Shown: positions 14,062 through 22,514, counted from the stretch's first letter. The stretch: 23,015 nt of DNA from Clostridia bacterium (GCA_900768805.1 CAAGEF010000066.1:1-23015); one strand, 5' to 3'. The notes: generated by a model from the sequence alone, not told the origin. Program-made: numbers and translations.

Positions 14062-16833
14062 CTAGTTTTTACCACAGCAGTTTTTGTATTTCTTACCACT
14101 GCCACATGGACATAAATCATTTCTTCCTACTTTTGGTCCATTATTAACTATTGGTTGTGCTTTTGTGTCTGAAGAGGAATTTGCTACTGGAGCATCTCCT
14201 TCAATATGGAAAGTTTCTGTTGCTCCAAAACCTTCTGATGTTATTTGAGCTGCACTTTCTCTTTTTAAGTTATTTTCTGCTTTAGCTACATGTAATACTA
14301 ATTTTGCAACATCTAATCTAATTTGATCTGTCATTTCTAAGAACATATCAGTTCCTTCTATTCTATATTGAACAACTGGATCTTTTTGAGCATAAGCACG
14401 CAATCTTATTCCATTTTTTAATTCATCCATGCTATCTATATGATCCATCCATTTATTATCAACAACTTTTAAAATAATTACTCTTTCTAATTCTTTTAAT
14501 TCTGGAATTGTTTTTACTTTTTCATCATATAAAGCTAATGCTTTTTCTTTTAATTCCTCTAATAATTCATTTTCTTTAATTTTGTTTTTAGTTAGACTTT
14601 CTATATTATCTAAGTTTAATGTTGTTTTTATTTCGTTTTTTAAACCAGAGATATCAAAAGAATCTTTAGAAAATTCTGGACTATATGTTTCTACTATCAT
14701 CTCACATGCTGATTCAATCATATTTTTTACAGCCTCTGACATATCAGCCTCATTTAACACTTGTCTTCTTTGCTCATATATTTTTTCTCTTTGATCATTC
14801 ATAACATCATCAAAGCTTAATACTGATTTTCTAGCAGAAAAGTTTCTTCCTTCCACTTTTTCTTGAGCACTTTCTATCATTTTTGATAATGGTTTAGCAG
14901 TAAGTGGCATATCTTCTGGAATATTTCCAATATCTAAAACTTTTCCCATTGCATTTCCACCAAATATTTTTACTAAATTATCATCTGTAGCTAAGAAAAA
15001 TTTAGATTCTCCTGGATCTCCTTGACGACCAGAACGTCCTCTTAACTGATTATCAATTCTTCTAGATTCATGTCTTTCTGTTCCTATAATCTTTAAACCA
15101 CCAGCTTCTATAACTTTTTGTTTTTCGTCTTTTATTTCTTCTTCAAATTTTTCTTCTAATGATTTATATTTTTTTCTAGCTTCTAATATTTCTTCATCAT
15201 CTGTTTCATTAAAAGCTGTGGCTTGTTCTATAAGTTCTTCTGAATATTTTTGTTTTCTCATTTCTTGTTTTGCTAAAAATTCACTATTTCCTCCAAGCAT
15301 AATATCAGTACCACGTCCTGCCATGTTTGTTGCAATTGTAATTGCTCCATATTTACCAGCTTGTGCAATTATTTCAGCTTCTTTTTCATGATTTTTAGCA
15401 TTTAATACTTCATGTTTTAAGCCTTCTCTTGACAAAAGTTTACTTAATAATTCTGATTTTTCTATTGAAACTGTACCAACAAGAACTGGTTGACCTTTTT
15501 GATGAGATGCTTTAATATCCTCAATAACTGCTTTAAATTTTCCAGCTTCATTTCTAAATATTGCATCTTGATTATCTACTCTTCTAATTGGTTTATTTGT
15601 AGGGATTGCAATAACGTCAAGATTATAAATTTCTCTAAATTCATTTTCTTCTGTCATAGCAGTACCAGTCATTCCAGACAATTTATTATACATTCTGAAA
15701 TAATTTTGGAATGTAATTGTTGCTAAAGTTTTTGATTCATCTGCAATTTTAACACCTTCTTTTGCTTCAATTGCTTGATGTAATCCATCATTATATCTTC
15801 TTCCATACATAATTCTTCCTGTAAATTCATCAACAATAAGAACTTCTCCATCTTTTACGATATAATCAATATCTTTTTTCATTATTCCATGAGCTCTTAA
15901 TGCTTGAGTTACATTATGAACTAAATCTGAATTTTCTAAATCATTAAAATTTTCAACTCCAAATTCTCTTTCTGCTTTTGCTATACCTTTTTGTGTAAGT
16001 GTAGCAGATTTAGCTTTTAAATCTACGATATAATCATAATTTTCATTATCTTGACTTTGTTCTTCATCTTTAACATCTTCTTCTATAATTATTTTTGGTG
16101 TTAATCTGGCTACAAAGCTATTTGCTTTTTTGTATAAATCTGAAGATTTATTAGCTCTACCAGATATAATTAAAGGAGTTCTAGCTTCATCAATCAAAAT
16201 ACTATCAATTTCGTCTACTATTGCATAATTTAGCCCTCTTTGAACCATATCTTCTTTTCTAATAACCATATTATCTCTTAAATAATCAAAACCATATTCG
16301 TTATTTGTACCATAAGTAATATCTGAATTATAAGCTTTTTGTTTATCCTCATGGCTCATTCTACTATAAATTAATCCAACTGATAAACCTAAAAATCTAT
16401 ATACTTTTCCCATCCACTCACTATCTCTTTTTGCTAGATAGTCATTAACAGTAATAACATGAACACCTTTTCCTGATAATGCATTTAAATATACTGGAAG
16501 TGTTGCAACTAATGTTTTTCCTTCACCAGTTCTCATTTCAGCAATTCTTCCTTGGTGAAGTATAATTCCACCTATTAATTGAACATCATAATGCCTTAAT
16601 CCTAAAACTCTTTTTGATGCTTCTCTAACTACTGCAAATGCTTCTGGTAATATATCATCTAAAGTTTTTCCATTTGCTAATTGTTCTTTAAAATATTCTG
16701 TTTTTTGTTTTAATTCTGAATCAGATAATTTTTTCATTTCTGGTTCTAATTCATTTATTTGATTTACTATTGGCATTACTCTTTTTACTTCTTTTTCACT
16801 GTAAGTACCAAAAATCTTTTTAAAAAGTCCCAT
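14062..16833 (-). CDS. secA: Preprotein translocase ATPase SecA
   Basis: SecA drives secreted proteins through SecYEG using ATP, at the cytoplasmic membrane. The 923-residue protein is full length. Seen in order: MGLFKKIFGTYSEKEVKR start, Walker A MRTGEGKTLVATLP (GEGKT 103-107), YGTNNEYGFDYLRDNM, Walker B VDEIDSILIDEARTPLIISG (Asp207), TGRIMYGRRYNDGLHQAIEAKEG split around residue 340, GTAMTEE, TNMAGRGTDIMLGG, LRGRSGRQGDPG, the scaffold and wing regions, and the zinc tail CPCGSGKKYKNCCGKN that binds SecB or ribosomes. GGGAGG lies about 9 nt before ATG 16833. The last 14 codons lie in the att repeat, so the present tail probably came with the integrated element and replaced the host's own, leaving the protein sequence unchanged apart from the added final Asn. 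Confidence 0.98.
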   Translation of the reverse strand: MGLFKKIFGTYSEKEVKRVMPIVNQINELEPEMKKLSDSELKQKTEYFKEQLANGKTLDDILPEAFAVVREASKRVLGLRHYDVQLIGGIILHQGRIAEMRTGEGKTLVATLPVYLNALSGKGVHVITVNDYLAKRDSEWMGKVYRFLGLSVGLIYSRMSHEDKQKAYNSDITYGTNNEYGFDYLRDNMVIRKEDMVQRGLNYAIVDEIDSILIDEARTPLIISGRANKSSDLYKKANSFVARLTPKIIIEEDVKDEEQSQDNENYDYIVDLKAKSATLTQKGIAKAEREFGVENFNDLENSDLVHNVTQALRAHGIMKKDIDYIVKDGEVLIVDEFTGRIMYGRRYNDGLHQAIEAKEGVKIADESKTLATITFQNYFRMYNKLSGMTGTAMTEENEFREIYNLDVIAIPTNKPIRRVDNQDAIFRNEAGKFKAVIEDIKASHQKGQPVLVGTVSIEKSELLSKLLSREGLKHEVLNAKNHEKEAEIIAQAGKYGAITIATNMAGRGTDIMLGGNSEFLAKQEMRKQKYSEELIEQATAFNETDDEEILEARKKYKSLEEKFEEEIKDEKQKVIEAGGLKIIGTERHESRRIDNQLRGRSGRQGDPGESKFFLATDDNLVKIFGGNAMGKVLDIGNIPEDMPLTAKPLSKMIESAQEKVEGRNFSARKSVLSFDDVMNDQREKIYEQRRQVLNEADMSEAVKNMIESACEMIVETYSPEFSKDSFDISGLKNEIKTTLNLDNIESLTKNKIKENELLEELKEKALALYDEKVKTIPELKELERVIILKVVDNKWMDHIDSMDELKNGIRLRAYAQKDPVVQYRIEGTDMFLEMTDQIRLDVAKLVLHVAKAENNLKRESAAQITSEGFGATETFHIEGDAPVANSSSDTKAQPIVNNGPKVGRNDLCPCGSGKKYKNCCGKN
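14068..14108. repeat. Attachment-site repeat, right copy (inside secA)
   Basis: Direct repeat of 12137-12177 (39 of 41 bases). It encodes the final cysteine motif of SecA, so recombination here keeps the gene whole. Confidence 0.85.
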
Positions 16834-16874
16834 TTAATATAGCCTCCCTATTTTCTCTTTAATTGTACTTATGA

Positions 16875-16903
16875 ATAATATCACTATTTTTTTTATTTTG
16901 CAA
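16875..16903 (-). promoter_or_regulatory. secA promoter
   Basis: TTGCAA (16903-16898), 17-bp spacer, TATTAT (16880-16875) on the minus strand, about 40 bp before the secA start. Confidence 0.65.
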
Positions 16904-16913
16904 TACTAAATAT

Positions 16914-17050
16914 TAGAACAAAGCGGACTTTTTATAGATTTCACACAAATAAACTAATTGCAAATGTCCGCATATTTGTTCTAGCGCCAATTTTTGAATA
17001 AAAATTGTGTGCAACGCTTTTATTCAGCCCTACTCCAGAGAACTTTTCTA
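16914..17050. repeat. Nested inverted repeats upstream of secA
   Basis: TAGAACAAAGCGGAC (16914-16928) is inverted at 16966-16983 with a 3-nt bulge, spanning 70 bp. Next to it CAATTTTT/AAAAATTG flank GAAT inside AGCG/CGCT, and TGAATAAAA/TTTTATTCA overlap that. No gene is seen. A decayed miniature element or an untranslated structured RNA are both possible. Confidence 0.45.
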
Positions 17051-17061
17051 CTGAATAAAAA

Positions 17062-17086
17062 AAATCTCGCTAAAATAGCGAGATTT
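17062..17086 (-). terminator. Intrinsic terminator of the 518-aa PIN-like gene
   Basis: AAATCTCGCT pairs with AGCGAGATTT around AAAAT; the minus strand continues with eight T. It starts 8 bp past the stop codon. Confidence 0.9.
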
Positions 17087-17094
17087 AATGTAAG

Positions 17095-18651
17095 TTATAC
17101 TAAAAATTTTTTATATTTTTCTGGTAAATTTTCTATTAGACCGGTATACCAAACTTTTCCTCTACAAGCCTTTATGTTTGAACATACTACTATTGTTATT
17201 AAATCCATTGTTCTAAATACTACAATATCATTTTGGTAAATTCTAATACTTCCATTTATTGTTTCTTTTAGAGTTTGAGGTGGTGAAAAAACTTGTACAA
17301 CAACTCTTTTTAAAAGTAGTGTAAGCATATTTATCTCGAAAAAAGTTTGATTTATTGATAATACCATTGTTTTAAAATTAAAGTTTTGATTATCAATGTA
17401 ATCTTCAAAATTAAATTGTGCTTCAAAGAAATTTGTGAACTCTGAACTTGAACTATTTTTATTCAAATATAAAGCATATGGGACTCCGTAAGTTCTAGAA
17501 TTTGCAGAAAAACCCGAATCAGCTGTTAAAACTAGTCCAACAGGATTTTCTCTATAGAAATTTACAATTGATTGATCCGCATTTCCTAACCTTTTTGAAG
17601 AAAATTTAGCATTTCCATAATATGCTACACTTTGTAATATAAACTTAGCAGATTCTTTATCTTGAACAGTAAAATCTCCATATAAAATTCTCTCTAGTTC
17701 AAATAAAGTAACTTCACATATAAGAATACTATTAAATTTTTTAAATCGTTCTTTAAGCTCTTCTACAGACTGTGATATTATGCTAGCATCTATACCACAA
17801 TTAATATCTGAATTAGAATCAAACGGATTTTCAATGGGAGCTTCAAGTATTTTGAATTTTACATTATATAGCATACAGTAAGTAATTAATATAGGATCAG
17901 AAGACAATACAATTGCATTATTTCTTTTTGCATATTTTACTAAATCTCTTGTTGTTGATAAATTATTAGAATCAACTCTTGAAAACTTGCCTTTATTATC
18001 TTCTCCTATAAATTTTAGTAGTGATTTAGCATAGCATTTTTGATAATCATTATATAAACTATCTTTAGCATTAACTTTATCTAAATCATTTACTAAATTG
18101 CTATGTATAAGAAGTTTTGGATTTGGAATAAGAGCTAAATTCCGGAAAAATACTTCCTTTGAATAATTAAGCACAGTCATATCAAAAAACACATTTTGGA
18201 AAAAGTAAAAATGTTCACATTTTTTTATTGGTAAATCATTAAAATTCACTTTACCAAGAGGTAATATTTTTTCTACTGCCCTAGCATATTCTAATTCGCT
18301 ATCATGTTCCATAACCTCCTCATACCCATAAAACTCATCTTCCATAATAAGAGCTTCTTCCATAATATCGAACCCTTCATCTGCCATATGTTCCTCTCCT
18401 TTGAATTCTTCTAGATTAAAATTATCATAATTTATTATATAAAACTTTTTGCTCCTTTTATCAAAAATCTTAAAATATTGATAATCTTCATAAGAAGCAA
18501 ATTGCTTTATTAAATTTATAATAATTTCAAATTTAGATACACCAATATACTTTAAAATTGTTTCCCGAGTTAAAACTGTATCAAAATTTTCTTTAAAAAA
18601 ATTAAGTAATTTTAAATAATCTTGATAACTAAGTTTTTTTCCTCTTGGCAT
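17095..18651 (-). CDS. Tandem PIN-like domain protein A (518 aa), unrecognised family
   Basis: I do not recognise a named family. Residues 7-72 look like a winged helix-turn-helix (VLTRETILKYIGVSKFEII). An acidic linker (about 80-125) follows. Residues 152-270 read as a first PIN-like fold: FFDMTVL (Asp157), a helical segment, then IVLSSDPILITYCMLYNVKF (Asp252). Residues 284-396 form a second: CGIDASII (Asp288), CEVTLFELERI (Glu318), NADQSIVNFYREN (Asp359) and LVLTADSGFSANSRTYGVPYA (Asp378), the four-acid pattern of metal-dependent PIN ribonucleases. A C-terminal beta-rich domain (about 445-518) has QNDIVVFR and GKVWYTG, ending LPEKYKKF. It is a paralog of the 622-aa protein at 19432. ATG 18651 has GGAGGG at 7 nt. 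It is monocistronic, with a consensus promoter. The nuclease role is inferred from motif spacing only. Confidence 0.75.
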   Translation of the reverse strand: MPRGKKLSYQDYLKLLNFFKENFDTVLTRETILKYIGVSKFEIIINLIKQFASYEDYQYFKIFDKRSKKFYIINYDNFNLEEFKGEEHMADEGFDIMEEALIMEDEFYGYEEVMEHDSELEYARAVEKILPLGKVNFNDLPIKKCEHFYFFQNVFFDMTVLNYSKEVFFRNLALIPNPKLLIHSNLVNDLDKVNAKDSLYNDYQKCYAKSLLKFIGEDNKGKFSRVDSNNLSTTRDLVKYAKRNNAIVLSSDPILITYCMLYNVKFKILEAPIENPFDSNSDINCGIDASIISQSVEELKERFKKFNSILICEVTLFELERILYGDFTVQDKESAKFILQSVAYYGNAKFSSKRLGNADQSIVNFYRENPVGLVLTADSGFSANSRTYGVPYALYLNKNSSSSEFTNFFEAQFNFEDYIDNQNFNFKTMVLSINQTFFEINMLTLLLKRVVVQVFSPPQTLKETINGSIRIYQNDIVVFRTMDLITIVVCSNIKACRGKVWYTGLIENLPEKYKKFLV

Positions 18652-18710
18652 TTTGCTTCCCTCCAGTCATGATAATATAATTCGCCAAAGTATAACAATA
18701 AATATATAAT

Positions 18711-18745
18711 GTATAAATTATACACTCGTATCAATTTTATGTCAA
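18711..18745 (-). promoter_or_regulatory. Consensus promoter of PIN-like gene A with dyad over the -10
   Basis: TTGACA (18745-18740), exactly 17 bp, TATAAT (18722-18717). A perfect dyad GTATAAATTATAC (18711-18723) covers the -10 and could bind a repressor. Confidence 0.8.
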
Positions 18746-18767
18746 GTTTAATATTAATTACTTAGAA

Positions 18768-18773
18768 TATAAT
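18768..18773 (+). promoter_or_regulatory. Possible -10 box of the DUF1980-like gene
   Basis: TATAAT on the plus strand about 50 bp before the start codon. The -35 position (AGTTTA) is poor and abuts the -35 of the divergent promoter, so the two promoters may compete. Confidence 0.4.
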
Positions 18774-18822
18774 TAAAAACAAGAACATATATTTAAATAA
18801 AAAAGCAAAAGGATGGTTTAAT

Positions 18823-19374
18823 ATGTTTGTTTGTAATATAAAATTAAAAAGTAAACAATTATTTAAAACAATTTTAGTAATTTCATTTATAATAGCAATT
18901 AGTCTTTTTTTACTTGCAGGCTTTAAAATTATTACTGAATTATTAGGAAATAAAACTTATGTAACAGATGAACTTCCTTCACCAGAAGTTGCAGAAATAT
19001 CACCTGAAAATTATACTAATATTTTAAAAGAAGTTCATGAAGACATTGATACATATGTTGGTCAAAAAATTTCATTTACTGGCTATGTTTATAGAGTTTC
19101 GGATTTAAAGGAAGATGAATTTATATTAGCTAGAGATATGATTATAAATGATTTGAATCAAACTGTTGTTGTTGGTTTTTTATGTAAATTTAAAGATGCA
19201 AATAAATTTGAAAATAATACTTGGATAAAAATTACCGGAGAAATAAAAAAAGGATATTATTATGGCGATATTCCATATATTGAAATTAGTGAAATTGATA
19301 AATGTAGTATTCCAAATAATCCTACTGTAAATCTACCCGATGAAACTTATGTTCCAACAGCTGTAATATATTAA
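18823..19374 (+). CDS. Membrane-anchored DUF1980-like (YcgQ-type) protein
   Basis: A 183-residue protein with a short cytoplasmic N-terminus, one membrane segment (about residues 15-38) and an outside domain. The domain carries ILKEVHEDIDTYVGQKISFTGYVYR, FILARDMIIN, VVVGFLCKF and WIKITGEIKKGYYYGDIPYIEI, the pattern of the C-terminal DUF1980 domain of TIGR03943/YcgQ proteins, an OB-like fold. The usual multi-helix N-terminal part is absent, so this is a stand-alone domain on an anchor. The usual permease partner (DUF318/YcgR) is not next to it. AAAGGATGG lies 6 nt before ATG 18823. It is one of only two plus-strand genes in the window, divergent from PIN-like gene A and convergent with gene B. 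Function unknown. Confidence 0.75.
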   Translation: MFVCNIKLKSKQLFKTILVISFIIAISLFLLAGFKIITELLGNKTYVTDELPSPEVAEISPENYTNILKEVHEDIDTYVGQKISFTGYVYRVSDLKEDEFILARDMIINDLNQTVVVGFLCKFKDANKFENNTWIKITGEIKKGYYYGDIPYIEISEIDKCSIPNNPTVNLPDETYVPTAVIY

Positions 19375-19383
19375 AATTTCTAC

Positions 19384-19432
19384 AAAACAAACAAAAGTCT
19401 TCTTTAAAATAAAGAAGACTTTTGTTTGTTTT
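19384..19432. terminator. Bidirectional terminator between convergent genes
   Basis: A 22-bp perfect stem (19384-19405 with 19411-19432) with loop AAAAT. It serves both the DUF1980-like gene (plus) and PIN-like gene B (minus), whose stop codon overlaps it. Confidence 0.9.
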
Positions 19433-21300
19433 TAAGTTTTAAAGCAATTGTATTTTTTTGGAAGTTTGTTTTCCTGTCCATAATACAACACTTTACCAAT
19501 TGCCTCTGTAGTATTTGTTACAGCAGCAATAAGGATAGTTTCATTTTTTCTAAGAACAATGATATCATGATTTTCTACTGCAATAAATCTAAAATTGGAA
19601 GTTCTTTTTTTGTTTTGAGAATCAAAAACAGAAATATCAAAATCAGTTGATTTTAAAAAATGTAATTTTCCATTACTTTTTTTATCAATAAAACAATCAA
19701 ATTTAATTTCTTCACCAGATTTTATATTATCATAAAAAGCTAAATCATATCCTACACAAGAATTAAGTTTATTAAGAATACATTCTTCAACAATTTGATT
19801 CTTTTTAAAATACATCTCATAAGGAATCGACTCAACACGCGCAAAAGCAGCACAACCATAGTCATTAGTATAAAACATATCTACTGGATTGCTTTTGTAA
19901 AAACTTACAATATCATGATCATTATAATTGTACATTCTTTCAGCTTTTTTAAATCTTCCATAATAAGCACAATATCTAAAAATTTCAGGAGAACCTGATG
20001 TTTCTTCAACTTGTATATCTGATAACATAGAAGTCGCATATTGATTTAGAACTAAAGAAACCATTTCTTGAGGTTCTAATATCACATTTGTATCCAATCC
20101 ACAAATTCCTTTTCCTTTAAAAGGATTAGGATATTTTTGTAAATAATATTTAGGAATTTGAAATTTCGCACCATATAACTTGCACCATGCAATTGTTTTT
20201 GGATCACCCGAAACTAAAGTTATATCATTGTCTTTGCAGAAAATTGCTAACTTATCTCCTGTAGGTTTATTAGGTATAAGCTTTGTATAAGTATGATTTG
20301 TATCTAAAGCGATTAATTTTAAAATTTGCTGTGGAAAAATGTTTTTCGCACTTTTTTTATGATCGAAATCATTAATTTCTCTTACAGAAAACCACAACAC
20401 TGGTTTTTCATTATGATTTACCACTTGCTCCAATATTTCATTGAAATTGTTTAAACCCAGTGAATATATGCTCTGATCAAACATAATATTTTTTAATTTA
20501 TGTTTGATACCCACAATATCGCTAAGATTATATTTCGGAACAAAAGTATTTGCTTCTGAATTCATTTTTGCTTTTTTCTTATAGACATCTTTCACATTAC
20601 TTTTTGATGTTTCAATATTGTTAGGCTCTTCAGTTACATCACAAGGTTCTATAGCAGTAATTTTGAGTGCATAGTTACTATCCTCTACCTTACTAGAATT
20701 ATCTGTATTATCTACTTTTTCCTGAGCAGTTTCTGATTCAAAAGGATTACATAATTCACCTACTGGTGGTTTATCTTTTCGCAGATCCTTTATTATAGCA
20801 AAATATTTCTCAAAATTCTTAACTCTTCCTAATTTAGCTTTAATTATTCCAAAACTTGAAACACCAACAAATTCTACAACTTCTGAACGAGTTACTCCCC
20901 TTTTCTTATTTGCCAGTAAAAATTCGATAAGCTTTTCAACATCAACCTTCAGCCGTGAATTCTTAGCTGTTTGAGTTTGAGTTTCAGTTTTTGATTTAGT
21001 CTTCTTTTTAGAAGTTTCTTTGCTATCAGTTAATTTAAAATTATCCGTTGACTTAGTAGTTCCTCTACAGTGTGATTTTGATTTTTCCATTAAATTAATT
21101 CCATTCATACGCACTTTACCTTCTTCAACCAGTTTCTCTAACTTTACACATTGAATCTCCACATCCTTGGTTTCATATTTTTCAAGCTTTGTTTTAAAAT
21201 CAAACTTAGCAGAATAACTATCTGCTTTTATTTTAGTTAAGATTTCGTTCAGCTGAAAAACATTCAAACCTTTGTACTTTGACCGTTTTTTCTTAGCCAA
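19432..21300 (-). CDS. Tandem PIN-like domain protein B (622 aa), paralog of A
   Basis: An unrecognised family, clearly related to protein A. A basic N-terminal region (1-110) rich in Lys, Thr and Ser is extra. A helix-turn-helix-like domain follows at about 116-175 (RGVTRSEVVEFVGVSSFGII), aligning with A. The first PIN-like domain (272-372) has MFDQSIY (Asp275), SVREINDFD (Glu309), PTGDKLAIFCKDN (Asp349) and LVSGDPKTIAWCKLYG (Asp366). The second (399-497) has CGLDTNVIL (Asp403), SDIQVEE (Glu432), NDHDIVSFYKSNP (Asp463) and MFYTNDYGCAAFARVESIPYE (Asp480). Both acid sets look complete. The C-terminal domain (about 548-622) repeats A's pattern: NHDIIVLR, GKVLYYG, LPKKYNCF. The start is TTG 21300, with AGGAGG 7 nt upstream; a longer frame would translate through that site. 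Nuclease activity is inferred. Confidence 0.75.
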   Translation of the reverse strand: MAKKKRSKYKGLNVFQLNEILTKIKADSYSAKFDFKTKLEKYETKDVEIQCVKLEKLVEEGKVRMNGINLMEKSKSHCRGTTKSTDNFKLTDSKETSKKKTKSKTETQTQTAKNSRLKVDVEKLIEFLLANKKRGVTRSEVVEFVGVSSFGIIKAKLGRVKNFEKYFAIIKDLRKDKPPVGELCNPFESETAQEKVDNTDNSSKVEDSNYALKITAIEPCDVTEEPNNIETSKSNVKDVYKKKAKMNSEANTFVPKYNLSDIVGIKHKLKNIMFDQSIYSLGLNNFNEILEQVVNHNEKPVLWFSVREINDFDHKKSAKNIFPQQILKLIALDTNHTYTKLIPNKPTGDKLAIFCKDNDITLVSGDPKTIAWCKLYGAKFQIPKYYLQKYPNPFKGKGICGLDTNVILEPQEMVSLVLNQYATSMLSDIQVEETSGSPEIFRYCAYYGRFKKAERMYNYNDHDIVSFYKSNPVDMFYTNDYGCAAFARVESIPYEMYFKKNQIVEECILNKLNSCVGYDLAFYDNIKSGEEIKFDCFIDKKSNGKLHFLKSTDFDISVFDSQNKKRTSNFRFIAVENHDIIVLRKNETILIAAVTNTTEAIGKVLYYGQENKLPKKYNCFKT

Positions 21301-21325
21301 AATAAAACCTCCTATCAATAATTTA

Positions 21326-21377
21326 GTTATAAAAACTATAACGCATATATTATATCAGCACATTATGTTTATGTCAA
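21326..21377 (-). promoter_or_regulatory. Consensus promoter of PIN-like gene B with dyad at the start site
   Basis: TTGACA (21377-21372), exactly 17 bp, TATAAT (21354-21349) with extended TGA. GTTATA/TATAAC (21326-21331 and 21337-21342) form a dyad at the predicted transcription start. The -35 lies 3 bp past the ytvI stop codon. Confidence 0.8.
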
Positions 21378-21380
21378 CTT

Positions 21381-22463
21381 TCAATCTATTTTAAAAATAC
21401 TTTTTATTAGCCCCTCTTCTATAAAAGGCGAAAGTAAATTTTTTAGAATAATTAATAATATTGGGCCTATGAGTAAGCCTATTATTCCTAAAAATTTAAA
21501 ACCAGTGTACATAGCAATCAATGTGAAAATTGGATGTATACCGATTTTATTACTTACTATTTTAGGTTCTAAAAATTGTTTTACAAGTAAAGTTATTACA
21601 TATAATCCTAATATTGAAAAACCAACAGAATTATTATGATTAATAATTTCAATAATCCCCCAAGGCACCATTATTGTTCCAGAACCTAATATCGGCAATG
21701 CATCAACAAACATTATAAATAATGCCATAAGTATTGGATATTTTATATTCATTCCCAAAAAATAAAATATATGTAATCCAATTAGAACTATTAAAAAAGA
21801 TATAAAAATCATTATAACTTCTGCTTTTAAATATTCTCCCAAAGAATGTGTTATTTCTCTAGAATGCTTTATTAAATTTTTCATCCATTTATGTGGTACA
21901 TGATGTTCCATTCTATCTAATATATAAAATTTATCTGAAGTTATAAAATAAGTAGCAAGAATTGTAATTATCAAATATATTATCATATTAGGAATTTTAG
22001 TAATTGTTGATAGTATTCCATCTAAAAAATTTCTAAGTATTTGTATTCCTTTATTTAATATATCTATACTACTATCTTGTATTAATGCTTTCATCTCTTT
22101 TGATATTTGAAATTTATCTAAATCAATTTTTTGAAAAATATCTGAAATAAAAATAATTGCCTTTTCCAAAATTTGATTAAGACCAATTAATAAATTACTA
22201 GCCTCTGAAAAAATACTAAATATTATCCAAGAAATTAAAGATATTAAAATTGCAAATACTATTATTAAAATTATAATACTTGAAGTTTTTCTTGTAAGTC
22301 CACTTCTATTTGAAAGCTTTTTTATAGCTGGTTCGATTATTAAAGATATAATATATGCAATTAAAAAAGGAATATAAAATATTAAAAATTTATAGCATAA
22401 TATTATTAAAATTATAGATATTAAAATAAATACTATTGGTTTTATTAAATATTTATAATTCAT
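21381..22463 (-). CDS. ytvI: YtvI-type sporulation membrane protein (AI-2E transporter family)
   Basis: A 360-residue polytopic membrane protein of the AI-2E/PerM family. Paired hydrophobic segments at the N-terminus (about 9-42 and 62-88) are followed by an amphipathic middle region (about 95-160). The C-terminal segments include FIMFVDALPILGSGTIMVPW, LGLYVITLLVKQFLEPKIVS and KIGIHPIFTLIAMYTGFKFLG. The DALPILGSG-x-x-x-x-PW block is characteristic of the YtvI subgroup linked to sporulation in Bacillus and Clostridia. ATG 22463 has AAAGGAT at 8 nt. It follows the CBS-domain gene by 55 bp and may be co-transcribed past a weak hairpin. The transported substrate, if any, is not known. Confidence 0.85.
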   Translation of the reverse strand: MNYKYLIKPIVFILISIILIILCYKFLIFYIPFLIAYIISLIIEPAIKKLSNRSGLTRKTSSIIILIIVFAILISLISWIIFSIFSEASNLLIGLNQILEKAIIFISDIFQKIDLDKFQISKEMKALIQDSSIDILNKGIQILRNFLDGILSTITKIPNMIIYLIITILATYFITSDKFYILDRMEHHVPHKWMKNLIKHSREITHSLGEYLKAEVIMIFISFLIVLIGLHIFYFLGMNIKYPILMALFIMFVDALPILGSGTIMVPWGIIEIINHNNSVGFSILGLYVITLLVKQFLEPKIVSNKIGIHPIFTLIAMYTGFKFLGIIGLLIGPILLIILKNLLSPFIEEGLIKSIFKID

Positions 22464-22493
22464 AAATAAGTATCCTTTCTTTGATATATATGT

Positions 22494-22514
22494 ATGAGGC
22501 TAAATAAGCCTCAT
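22494..22514. terminator. Weak hairpin between the CBS gene and ytvI
   Basis: ATGAGGCT (22494-22501) pairs with AGCCTCAT (22507-22514). There is no T-run on the minus strand, so read-through into ytvI is likely. Confidence 0.5.

Larger units (their letters stand above)
12137..14108. mobile_element. Small integrated element or remnant at the secA 3' end
   Basis: Direct repeats of the secA 3' coding end flank about 1.9 kb that holds a tyrosine-integrase gene next to the secA-side repeat and a Bro-N gene. This is the standard architecture of integration into a gene's 3' end: the element supplies a replacement tail so SecA stays intact, and the old tail with its terminator is pushed to the far side. 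The integrase is damaged and only one cargo gene is left, so the element is probably a fossil that cannot move by itself. A simple duplication of the secA end is the alternative, but it would not explain the integrase. Confidence 0.8.

Noticed and set aside
14062..16833. Plus-strand open frames within secA
   Set aside because: They are antisense to a conserved full-length gene and have no start signals.
17095..21300. A classic VapBC-type toxin-antitoxin pair
   Set aside because: The proteins are several times larger than VapC, contain two PIN-like blocks, and have no small antitoxin gene next to them.
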